A stretch of 64,000 nt of DNA, from the NCBI RefSeq assembly GCF_035194505.1, contig NZ_CP136573.1:310001-374000 (forward strand). Direction: 5' to 3'. Positions 26,464-33,732 of this stretch are shown here, in pieces. Every line of letters begins with the position of its first letter. The first letter of the stretch is position 1. The DNA is from Erythrobacter sp. (lineage in GTDB: Bacteria; Pseudomonadota; Alphaproteobacteria; Sphingomonadales; Sphingomonadaceae). The notes under the pieces were generated by a model, which was not told where the DNA came from, did not search any database, and saw only the letters and a program-made list of their open reading frames with translations. A program made the position numbers and the translations under genes.

Positions 26464-26540
26464 TGGTCGGGGAGAGAGGATTCGAACCTCCGGCCCCTGC
26501 CTCCCGAAGACAGTGCTCTACCAGGCTGAGCTACTCCCCG
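26464..26540 (-). tRNA. tRNA-Pro (anticodon CGG)
   Basis: Minus-strand cloverleaf of 77 nt with encoded CCA. Acceptor CGGGGAG pairs with CTCCCCG; the anticodon loop is TTCGGGA; the T-loop is TTCGAAT. It reads codon CCG. Its 3' end faces the low-GC island, which makes it the likely attachment site. Confidence 0.96.
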
Positions 26541-26639
26541 ACCGTGTCGGTCCCGCATGGTCAAAAGGCCACGCGGGTCGAGGCAAGGCGCGCCCTATAG
26601 GTGTGGATTAGCATAGTGGCAAGCGGGCAATTGCACCTT

Positions 26640-27620
26640 ATGGTCGCGCCCATGGCCAGCAGCGCGATTCCAAGTCCGACGAGCGATTTTCCGCACCCGG
26701 AACAGCAATATCTCGATCTGATGCGCGCCATCTGGACCGGCGGGAGCGAGCGGATCGATCGCACCGGTGTCGGCACCAGGTCGGTGTGTGGCAGCATGCT
26801 GCGATTCGATCTGGCAGATGGCGCCATGCCGCTGCTCACCACCAAGCGGGTCTACTGGAAGACCGCCACGCGCGAACTGCTGTGGTTCCTCACCGGCGAC
26901 ACCAACATCCGCCCGCTGGTGCTCCAGGGCGTGAAGATCTGGAATGAATGGCCACACGCCAATTATGTGCGCGCAACCGGCGAGGCGATCACACTGGAGG
27001 ATTTCGTCCAGCGAATCGCCGATGACGCGGGTTTCGCCGCGCGCTGGGGCGATCTGGGGCCGGTCTATGGCAAGCAATGGGTCGACTGGCCGACCTATCG
27101 CTACCGCGCGGACGGACTTTACGAGAAGGGTGAGGGGATCAATCAGGTCGCCGCGGTGATCGAATCCTTGCGCACCAGTCCCGGCAGCCGCCGCCACATC
27201 ATCGAAGGCTGGAACGTCGCCGAGCTTGATCGCATGGCGCTGCCCCCCTGCCACAAGACCTATCAGTTCCATGTCGCGGGGGAGGGCAGCGAGGCGCGGC
27301 TCAACTGTCTGCTCTACCAGCGCAGCTGCGATGTGGCGCTGGGCCTGCCGTTCAACCTGTGGTCGGCCGCGCTGCTGACGCGGATGATCGCGCAGCAGGT
27401 CGATATGCTTCCCGGAGAACTGGTGTGGATGGGCGGGGACGTGCACCTCTATCTCAATCACGCTCACCTGATCGAGGAACAGCTCTCCCGACGCCCGCAG
27501 GGCATCCCCCGGCTGGAGATCACGCGGCGGCCCGAAACAATATTCGATTACCGGATCGAGGATTTCGCGGTGCATGATTACGCGCCGCTGCCCCCGATCA
27601 GCGCCCCTGTTGCGGTGTGA
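26640..27620 (+). CDS. thyA: ThyA, thymidylate synthase
   Basis: About 326 aa. It methylates dUMP to dTMP with methylene-tetrahydrofolate. The active-site cysteine lies in LPPCHKTYQFHV; the folate and nucleotide signatures RSCDVALGLPFN and HLYLNHAHLIEEQL are present, and an insert between WGDLGPVYGKQWVDW and the catalytic Cys is normal for longer ThyA. Start candidates are ATG 26640 and ATG 26652; a GTG at 26601 is less likely. It is the first core gene after the island and stands alone between the tRNA and the bkd operon. Confidence 0.95.
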   Translation: MVAPMASSAIPSPTSDFPHPEQQYLDLMRAIWTGGSERIDRTGVGTRSVCGSMLRFDLADGAMPLLTTKRVYWKTATRELLWFLTGDTNIRPLVLQGVKIWNEWPHANYVRATGEAITLEDFVQRIADDAGFAARWGDLGPVYGKQWVDWPTYRYRADGLYEKGEGINQVAAVIESLRTSPGSRRHIIEGWNVAELDRMALPPCHKTYQFHVAGEGSEARLNCLLYQRSCDVALGLPFNLWSAALLTRMIAQQVDMLPGELVWMGGDVHLYLNHAHLIEEQLSRRPQGIPRLEITRRPETIFDYRIEDFAVHDYAPLPPISAPVAV

Positions 27621-27745
27621 GGCAGCTGCGTGCAGCGCGCTTGACCGCTCTCGGGCGCTGAAATAAAAATACACTTCCAAGCAATGATTGCACCTGCCGT
27701 GTCCGGCCCGGACATGGGGGTGCCAGCAAGGGGGAGAGCGCCGCC

Positions 27746-29041
27746 ATGGCCGATTCTGGGAAGCCGGCTGACACCAATCGTCCGGCGCTCGCGCTGCACG
27801 TGCCCGAGCCGAAATATCGCCCGGGCGACACGGCGGATTTCTCGCATATCGACATCCCCGCCGCAGGCAGCCAGCCGCGTCCGGACGAAAGCGCCCATCC
27901 TTCGCAGATGCACGATCTGGCCTACAGCCTGATCCGCGTCCTGGGGGAGGACAACCACGCCCACGGGCCGTGGAACCCGCGGCTCGATCCGGAAACCCTG
28001 CGCACCATGCTCGGCCACATGGCGATGGTGCGGGCCTTTGACGAACGCATGTTCCGCGGCCAGCGGCAGGGCAAGACCAGCTTCTACATGAAGTGCACCG
28101 GCGAGGAGGCGACCTCGATCGCCACCTCGATGGCGCTCGCCAGCGACGACATGATCTTCCCCTCCTATCGCCAGCAGGGGATCCTGATCGCGCGCGGCTA
28201 TCCGCTGATCGAGATGATCAACCAGATCTATTCGAACAAGGCCGACAAGCTGAAGGGCCGCCAGCTGCCGATCATGTATTCGAGCCGCGAGTTCGGGTTC
28301 TTCAGCATCTCGGGCAACCTTGCGACGCAGTGCCCGCAGGCGGTCGGCTGGGCGATGGCGAGCGCGGCCAAGGGCGACAGCCGGATCGCCGCGACCTGGG
28401 TGGGCGAGGGATCAAGCGCGGAGGGCGACTTTCACTCCGCCTGCACCTTCGCGGCGGTCTACAACGCGCCGGTGATCCTCAACGTGATCAACAACCAGTG
28501 GGCGATTTCGAGCTTCTCGGGGTTTGCGGGGGCCGAGCGCACCACCTTTGCCGCGCGCGGGCTCGGCTACGGCATCGCCGCGCTGCGGGTGGACGGCAAT
28601 GACGCGCTTGCCTGCTTTGCCGCCGAGCAATGGGCCGCCAACCGCGCCCGCGCCAATCACGGCCCGACCCTGATCGAATATTTCACCTACCGCGCCGAAG
28701 GCCATTCGACCTCGGATGATCCGTCCGGCTACCGCTCTGCGCAGGAACGCGAGGAATGGCCGCTGGGCGATCCGGTGATGCGCCTCAAGAACCACCTCAT
28801 CGCGATTGGCGAATGGGACGAGGCGCGCCAGGCCGAAATGGACGAGCGCTGCGCGACCCTCGTCAAGGAAACCACCAAGGAGGCCGAGAAGAACGGCATC
28901 CTCGGCCACGGCCTCCACCACCCGTTCCACACCATGTTCGAGGATGTTTACGAAGAGCTGCCCTGGCACCTCAAGGAGCAGGCCGAACAGGCGATCCGCG
29001 AACGCATCACCAAGTTCGGCAGCGAAAGGCCCTTCGGATGA
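27746..29041 (+). CDS. bkdA1: Branched-chain 2-oxoacid dehydrogenase E1 alpha
   Basis: 431 aa. It decarboxylates the 2-oxoacids from valine, leucine and isoleucine using thiamine diphosphate. The ThDP motif begins GEGSSAEGDFHSA and ends NNQWAIS; YRQQGILIARGYP and RAEGHSTSDDPSGYRS (phosphorylation-loop region) identify the branched-chain E1 alpha family, as does the roughly 80-residue N-terminal extension. First gene of a three-gene operon; its TGA overlaps the ATG of the beta subunit. No E3 gene follows, so the lipoamide dehydrogenase must come from elsewhere. Confidence 0.94.
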   Translation: MADSGKPADTNRPALALHVPEPKYRPGDTADFSHIDIPAAGSQPRPDESAHPSQMHDLAYSLIRVLGEDNHAHGPWNPRLDPETLRTMLGHMAMVRAFDERMFRGQRQGKTSFYMKCTGEEATSIATSMALASDDMIFPSYRQQGILIARGYPLIEMINQIYSNKADKLKGRQLPIMYSSREFGFFSISGNLATQCPQAVGWAMASAAKGDSRIAATWVGEGSSAEGDFHSACTFAAVYNAPVILNVINNQWAISSFSGFAGAERTTFAARGLGYGIAALRVDGNDALACFAAEQWAANRARANHGPTLIEYFTYRAEGHSTSDDPSGYRSAQEREEWPLGDPVMRLKNHLIAIGEWDEARQAEMDERCATLVKETTKEAEKNGILGHGLHHPFHTMFEDVYEELPWHLKEQAEQAIRERITKFGSERPFG

Positions 29042-30090
29042 GCGCGAACCCCGACACCACGGTCGCGGCCGAGACCGAACGCCGCCTCAACATGATCGAG
29101 GCGATCAACGAGGCGCTCGACATCATGCTCGCGCGTGATCCCGACGTGATCATCATGGGCGAGGATGTGGGCTATTTCGGCGGGGTGTTCCGCGCCACGG
29201 CGGGCCTTCAGGCCAAGCACGGCAAGACCCGCGTGTTCGACACGCCCATCAGCGAATGCGGGATCATCGGCGTGGCGGTGGGGATGGGGGCATACGGCCT
29301 GCGCCCCGTGCCCGAAATCCAGTTCGCCGATTACATCTATCCGGGCCTCGACCAGCTGATCAGCGAGGCAGCGCGCCTGCGTTATCGTTCGGCCGGCGAC
29401 TTCATCGCGCCTCTGACGGTGCGTTCGCCTTTCGGCGGCGGCATCTTCGGCGGCCAGACCCACAGCCAGAGCCCCGAGGCGCTGTTCACCCACGTCGCGG
29501 GTCTCAAGACCGTGATCCCCTCGACCCCGCATGATGCCAAGGGTCTCCTGATTTCCGCAATCGAGGACAATGATCCGGTGATCTTCTTCGAGCCGAAGCG
29601 GATCTATAACGGGCCGTTCTCGGGCTATTACGACAAGCCTGTCGAGCCGTGGAAGAAGCATCCGGACAGCGTGGTGCCCGAAGGCTATTACAAGGTACCG
29701 CTCGGCAAGGCGCGGATCGTGCAACAGGGCGAGGCGCTCACCGTGCTCGCCTACGGCACGATGGTCCACGTTGCCGAAGCGGTGTGCAAGGCCAAGGGCG
29801 TCGATGCCGAAATCCTCGACCTGCGCACGCTCGTCCCGCTTGATATCGAGGCGATCGAGGCCTCTGTCGAGAAGACGGGGCGCTGCATGATCGTTCACGA
29901 GGCGACCCGCACCTCGGGCTTCGGCGCTGAGCTTTCCGCGCTCGTCACCGAACGCTGCTTCTACCATCTCGAAGCCCCTGTTGAACGCGTCACCGGCTTC
30001 GACACGCCCTATCCCCACAGTCTCGAATGGGCCTATTTCCCCGGCCCCGTCCGCATCGGCGAGGCGATCGACAAGCTTCTGAAGGACTGA
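29038..30090 (+). CDS. bkdA2: Branched-chain 2-oxoacid dehydrogenase E1 beta
   Basis: 350 aa from ATG 29038 (ATGA overlap with the alpha subunit). It has GEDVGYFGGVFRAT, DTPISECGIIGVAVGMGAYGLRPVPEIQFADY, and RSPFGGGIFGGQTHSQSPEA, all typical of the beta subunit that completes the ThDP site. The C-terminal transketolase-like domain (LRTLVPLDIEAI) is present. The E2 gene follows after 5 nt. Confidence 0.94.
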   Translation: MSANPDTTVAAETERRLNMIEAINEALDIMLARDPDVIIMGEDVGYFGGVFRATAGLQAKHGKTRVFDTPISECGIIGVAVGMGAYGLRPVPEIQFADYIYPGLDQLISEAARLRYRSAGDFIAPLTVRSPFGGGIFGGQTHSQSPEALFTHVAGLKTVIPSTPHDAKGLLISAIEDNDPVIFFEPKRIYNGPFSGYYDKPVEPWKKHPDSVVPEGYYKVPLGKARIVQQGEALTVLAYGTMVHVAEAVCKAKGVDAEILDLRTLVPLDIEAIEASVEKTGRCMIVHEATRTSGFGAELSALVTERCFYHLEAPVERVTGFDTPYPHSLEWAYFPGPVRIGEAIDKLLKD

Positions 30091-30095
30091 CCCGC

Positions 30096-31418
30096 ATGGC
30101 CAAGTTCACATTCAACATGCCCGATGTGGGCGAAGGCGTTGCCGAGGCGGAAGTCGTCGAATGGCACGTCAAGGTCGGTGACCGCGTGGAGGAGGACCAG
30201 CACCTCGTCGACGTGATGACCGACAAGGCGACGATCGATATCGAAAGCCCGGTGGCGGGTATCGTCACGCAGCTGGCGGGCGAAGCGGGTGACGTGATCG
30301 CGATCGGCGCAATGCTGCTGGTGATCGAGACCGAGGGCGAGGATGCGGCAGAGGCTGAGGAAGCCGAAGCGGCGGCCCAGCATATCGAGGACGACATGTC
30401 CGATGCCGACGGGGCGGAAACCACTGAACCCGTTCGCCCTGAGCCTGTCGAAGGGCCGTCCTTCCTTTCGGAAGAGAAGAGCGGTGCTTCGACAAGCTCA
30501 GCACGAACGGAGTTGGAAGCAAGCTCAGTGCAAACGGACCATGGTACGAAATTCCTCGCCTCCCCCGCCGTCCGCCAGCGCGCCCGCGATCTCGGCATTG
30601 ATCTGGCACAGGTGCAGCCCGCCGAGGATGGCCGCGTGCGTCACGGCGATCTCGACGCTTTCCTCGCCTACAACGCCGGCAGCGGGTTTGGCGCGGCGGG
30701 CAAGGCGCGGGCCGACGAGACGATCAAGGTGATCGGCCTCAGAAAGCGCATCGCCCAGAACATGGCCGCCTCCAAGCGCCACATCCCGCACTTCACCTAT
30801 GTCGAAGAGTGCGATGTGACCGATCTCGAGGAACTTCGCGCGCAATTGAACGCCGCACGCGGGGATCGTCCCAAGCTCACCATGCTGCCCATGCTCGTCA
30901 CCGCGATCTGCAAGATGGTGCCGGCCTTCCCGATGATCAACGCGCGCTATGATGACGAGGCGGGCGTGGTCACCCGCTACGGCTCGGTGCACCTCGGCAT
31001 GGCGGCGCAGACGGGAAGCGGCCTGATGGTCCCCGTGATCCGCGACGCGCAGGCCAAGAACCTGTGGCAGCTCGCGCGCGAGATCGGCCGTCTGGCCGAG
31101 GCCGCGCGCAGCGGCAAGGCGAGTTCGGAGGAGCTCAGCGGCTCGACCCTCACCATCACTTCGCTCGGGCCGCTTGGCGGGGTGGCAACCACGCCGGTCA
31201 TCAACCGGCCGGAAGTGGCGATCATCGGCCCCAACCGCATCGTCGAGCGTCCGATGTTCGTCTCCGACGGCATGGGCGGCGAGCGAATCGCCAAGCGCAA
31301 GCTCATGAACATCTCGATTTCCTGCGATCACCGCGTGGTCGACGGGCATGATGCGGCGAGCTTCGTGCAGGGGATGAAGCGCCTGATCGAGACGCCTGCG
31401 CTGCTGCTGGTGGATTAG
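30096..31418 (+). CDS. bkdB: Branched-chain 2-oxoacid dehydrogenase E2 (dihydrolipoyl acyltransferase)
   Basis: 440 aa. The lipoyl domain has Lys44 in DVMTDKATIDIES. The peripheral-subunit-binding domain is ASPAVRQRARDLGIDLAQV (around residues 152-185), and the catalytic domain ends with CDHRVVDGHDAASF. The linker between the lipoyl and binding domains is unusual: an 81-nt palindromic repeat (30430-30510) lies in frame and encodes VRPEPVEG...STSSARTE. Linkers of this kind tolerate inserts, so activity is probably kept. The start follows E1 beta closely. Confidence 0.94.
   Translation: MAKFTFNMPDVGEGVAEAEVVEWHVKVGDRVEEDQHLVDVMTDKATIDIESPVAGIVTQLAGEAGDVIAIGAMLLVIETEGEDAAEAEEAEAAAQHIEDDMSDADGAETTEPVRPEPVEGPSFLSEEKSGASTSSARTELEASSVQTDHGTKFLASPAVRQRARDLGIDLAQVQPAEDGRVRHGDLDAFLAYNAGSGFGAAGKARADETIKVIGLRKRIAQNMAASKRHIPHFTYVEECDVTDLEELRAQLNAARGDRPKLTMLPMLVTAICKMVPAFPMINARYDDEAGVVTRYGSVHLGMAAQTGSGLMVPVIRDAQAKNLWQLAREIGRLAEAARSGKASSEELSGSTLTITSLGPLGGVATTPVINRPEVAIIGPNRIVERPMFVSDGMGGERIAKRKLMNISISCDHRVVDGHDAASFVQGMKRLIETPALLLVD
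30430..30510. repeat. REP-like palindromic repeat inserted in frame in bkdB
   Basis: Arms 30430-30453 and 30487-30510 are 24-nt inverted copies (CCGTTCGCCCTGAGCCTGTC... against CCGTTCGTGCTGAGCTTGTC...) with few mismatches. A second hairpin CTTCC-TTTC-GGAAG lies in the loop. A degenerate half-copy (GCAAGCTCAGTGCAAACGG) follows at 30519-30537. 81 nt equals 27 codons with no stop. Confidence 0.85.
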
Positions 31419-31536
31419 GCGAAAAATATTGCGCCAAGGCAGGGCAAGAGAGCGTTGACAGCCCGATGCACCGGCCCTAATGGCGCTGCTCCACGAGCGG
31501 GACGGCATCGCCGGAATGCTCGAAAGGACAAGATGC

Positions 31537-31613
31537 GCGGGTGTAGCTCAGTCGGTTAGAGCGTCGGCCTGTCACGCCGAAGGTCGCGGGTTCGAGCCCC
31601 GTCACTCGCGCCA
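31537..31613 (+). tRNA. tRNA-Asp (anticodon GTC)
   Basis: 77 nt with encoded CCA. Acceptor GCGGGTG pairs with CACTCGC (one G-U); anticodon loop CTGTCAC; T-loop TTCGAGC. Followed 33 nt later by a good terminator. Confidence 0.97.
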
Positions 31614-31646
31614 CTTGTTCCCTGGAAAACGCCCTCAAGGGCATGC

Positions 31647-31675
31647 AAAGGCGGGCTTCGGTCCGCCTTTTCTTT
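31647..31675 (+). terminator. Rho-independent terminator after tRNA-Asp
   Basis: AAAGGCGG (31647-31654) pairs with CCGCCTTT (31663-31670) around an 8-nt loop, followed by TCTTTT. Confidence 0.85.
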
Positions 31676-31709
31676 TGCCTGCGCCTTTTTTTGCCTGCGA
31701 TGGAGCCGC

Positions 31710-31937
31710 CTATTCGGGCGGGCTCCAGTTCCCCGTCTCCATCCAGATCAGGAAACGCTTCAAGGGCAGCAGCCAGACGAGGCCAAGCACCACATAGACC
31801 ACGGTCTGCGCGCCGCCCGACCAGCTGCCGATGATTCCCGGCGCATAGCGCGCGATCACCACGCCATAGACGATCAAGAGAATGAACAGGCTGACGATGC
31901 CGAAGGGGATTCGCCAGGTCGGGGTCTCACGCATCAC
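31710..31937 (-). CDS. DUF2842 small membrane protein
   Basis: 75 aa with two transmembrane helices (IPFGIVSLFILLIVYGVVIA and TVVYVVLGLVWLLPL) and a C-terminal WMETGNWSPPE. This matches the alphaproteobacterial DUF2842 family, typically about 70 aa with WPLxRWM/W endings. Its 5' end overlaps the stop of the cyclo-ligase gene by 4 nt, so the two are cotranscribed. The function is unknown; it is an inner-membrane protein. Confidence 0.75.
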   Translation of the reverse strand: MMRETPTWRIPFGIVSLFILLIVYGVVIARYAPGIIGSWSGGAQTVVYVVLGLVWLLPLKRFLIWMETGNWSPPE

Positions 31938-32506
31938 AGATTTCCGTAAATTCGCGTCGGGGTGACGACCGCATCGAGCGGCTTGTCATGGGCTTCGATG
32001 GGAAGGGAATCGCATAATTGTGTATCCCATGCGAGGCCAACGGCGAGGGCGGGGGGATGTTCCGCCAGCCAGCGGTCATAATGGCCGCCGCCCTGGCCCA
32101 ATCGCGCACAATCATCGGTAAAGCCGACCAGCGGGACGAACAGCACATCGGGCACCAGCGGCTCCGCATCGGCGGCGGGCTGGAGCATCCCGAAGGGGCC
32201 GACTTCGAGATCATCTTGCGCGTAAGGATCCTTGTGGTGGCGGAAGGTCATCGGCGCATCGCGGCCTGCGAAGTGGGGCAGGGCCAGCGTGTGCCCGGCA
32301 TCGCGGAAAAAGCGCGCATAGCCGCCCGCCGGGGCCTCCCATGGCCCGGCATGGTAGAGCCCGATCACCGCCTCGTCCCCGATCCATGCCAGCAGCGGCG
32401 CAGGCGGGCGGTGGAACAGCAGGCCCCGGATCGAATCGGGCAGGCTCTCGACATGGGCCTTGCGCAAGGCGCGCAGCGTGCGGCGGAGATCTGATTTGGT
32501 GGTCAC
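31934..32506 (-). CDS. fau: 5-formyltetrahydrofolate cyclo-ligase
   Basis: 190 aa. It converts 5-formyl-THF to 5,10-methenyl-THF with ATP. Signatures are SDLRRTLRALRKAH at the N-terminus, VLFVPLVGFTDDCARLGQGGGHYDRWL and the C-terminal VVTPTRIY. It follows the 6S RNA gene on the same strand. In proteobacteria the zapA-ssrS-cyclo-ligase order is conserved, often with co-transcription of 6S RNA and this gene. Confidence 0.92.
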   Translation of the reverse strand: MTTKSDLRRTLRALRKAHVESLPDSIRGLLFHRPPAPLLAWIGDEAVIGLYHAGPWEAPAGGYARFFRDAGHTLALPHFAGRDAPMTFRHHKDPYAQDDLEVGPFGMLQPAADAEPLVPDVLFVPLVGFTDDCARLGQGGGHYDRWLAEHPPALAVGLAWDTQLCDSLPIEAHDKPLDAVVTPTRIYGNL

Positions 32507-32540
32507 GCGCTCTGGTTACCCGAATACTTGTGCGGCAAAC

Positions 32541-32631
32541 GGCCCAAAGGGCCGCAAGGCCGACCGGCCGCCCGCAGGGGTGGCCCGCAGGGCCGGGCCC
32601 CCGGAGGAACCGCATCGCGGAGGCGATGCGA
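32541..32631. repeat. Cluster of short palindromes between 6S RNA and the cyclo-ligase gene
   Basis: Contains GGCCC-AAA-GGGCC (32541-32553), a GC-rich segment 32552-32577 that recurs inverted at 44611-44636 (26 identical bases), and CGCATCGC-GGAG-GCGATGCG (32611-32630). No coding sequence is seen. Confidence 0.75.
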
Positions 32632-32636
32632 AATTC

Positions 32637-32790
32637 AAAAACGTGGCGGAACCACCATGGGTCGTTTGCGCTAGAAATCCTCTGACGCGTGGTACGTCAG
32701 GTGGGCGCCGTATACCCAAGCCTTCCGGACGAACCAGCAGACGAGGGCAGGGACAACTCCCATTTGGATTACTTATAGCCTCAGGGATAT
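32637..32790 (-). ncRNA. ssrS: 6S RNA (ssrS), about 155 nt
   Basis: The gap between zapA and the cyclo-ligase gene is where alphaproteobacterial 6S RNA sits. On the minus strand, sequence from about 32790 begins ATCCCTGAGGCTATAAG and ends with GCGTCAGAGGATTTC, followed by a hairpin GTGG-TTCCG-CCAC (32643-32656) and TTTTT (32637-32641), a proper terminator. 6S RNA binds the sigma70 holoenzyme in stationary phase. The 5' end is estimated and I could not fold the RNA, so the limits are approximate. Confidence 0.68.
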
Positions 32791-32828
32791 TCAATCGGCT
32801 CGTGCCGGGCAGTCCCGCCGTGTCCTAT

Positions 32829-33281
32829 CTAGGCGCTGGCGACGAGGGCTTCAAGCGCTGCGGCACTCGCTTCGGCGCGGGTGGCGAGGGCTTCGAGCCT
32901 TTCGGCGAGCGCTTCCGTCATATCCGGCCCGCCGAAAAGATCGGCCTGCGGTGTGGCGGCGACAGCAGGGCGGGGGGCAGCGGCTGCCTTGCGGGCGGCG
33001 GCGAGGTCTTCCTGAAGCTGGGCGATCTCGGCGCGCAGGGCGGGCGTCTCGTCCACCGGAGCAGGGCCGCCGGGCAGACGTTTTTTCGCTTCGGCCAGTT
33101 CATCGGCGAGGAACAGCGCGGCAAACAGCAGGTTCTGCGCCTCCAGCGGTGCGCGCGCGGACCCGAGCTGGGCATATTTCTCGGCGATCATCGCGCCCAG
33201 AGCCGTGATATGCGCCTCCTGCCCGTCGGCACAGGCGATGGCATAGGACTTGGGGCCGATGGTGAGCGTGACCGTGCTCAT
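32829..33281 (-). CDS. zapA: ZapA, FtsZ-ring-associated cell division protein
   Basis: 150 aa. The N-terminal domain STVTLTIGPKSYAIACADGQEAHITALGAMIAEKYAQLG is typical of ZapA, which cross-links FtsZ filaments. The coiled-coil helix QNLLFAALFLADELAEAKKRL follows, and the last 70 residues are an Ala-rich extension longer than the usual 100-110 aa protein. It overlaps the upstream small gene by 4 nt. Confidence 0.88.
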   Translation of the reverse strand: MSTVTLTIGPKSYAIACADGQEAHITALGAMIAEKYAQLGSARAPLEAQNLLFAALFLADELAEAKKRLPGGPAPVDETPALRAEIAQLQEDLAAARKAAAAPRPAVAATPQADLFGGPDMTEALAERLEALATRAEASAAALEALVASA

Positions 33282-33496
33282 GAATTGTCCAGACTGCCGA
33301 TCAGGTCATCAAGTTCCCGCAGGGATTCCGCGACTTGCTCGCGCAGCTTCTCATGGGTGTTGACCAGTTCGACGACCCGCGCCGATCCGGCTGCGTTCTG
33401 GCCACCCTGCGCCTCGGCGGCATCCCGCGCGGCAGCAATGCGGGCCATGGCCAGTTCGATACGCTCCAGCGCGCTGTCGATGCGGTCGCTCTGCAT
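33278..33496 (-). CDS. Small coiled-coil protein upstream of zapA
   Basis: 72 aa from ATG 33496 (MQSDRIDSALERIELAMARI). It is almost entirely helical with heptad spacing, interrupted by a Gly/Asn-rich turn, and ends in LRELDDLIGSLDNS. A small protein at this position is common before zapA in this group. Frames extending further upstream to 33715 pass through the promoter region and are rejected. Its function is unknown; coupling to zapA suggests a link to division. Confidence 0.65.
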   Translation of the reverse strand: MQSDRIDSALERIELAMARIAAARDAAEAQGGQNAAGSARVVELVNTHEKLREQVAESLRELDDLIGSLDNS

Positions 33497-33732
33497 GGCT
33501 TGCGATTTACCAAGATTGGCCCGCAGGCGCAAAGTCTTGGGCGCGCCTGTTGATAAGTCATGCGCAGCAAGGCGCTCCGCGCGCGTGTACGCGAGGTTGA
33601 CCTTGCCCCATGGCTCGGCAATGGCACGCCCGCGGACCGAGGGTTCGAATCGCCCGCCCGCCTGCGAGCGCGGACGGACAGGCTGCGGGCCAAGCTCACC
33701 GGCCCGGGGCACCATCAGGAGAACTGCGCGCC

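Noticed and set aside
28756..29037. Extended N-terminus for E1 beta
   Set aside because: The extension is read from the E1 alpha gene in another frame; the ATG at 29038 matches the family start.
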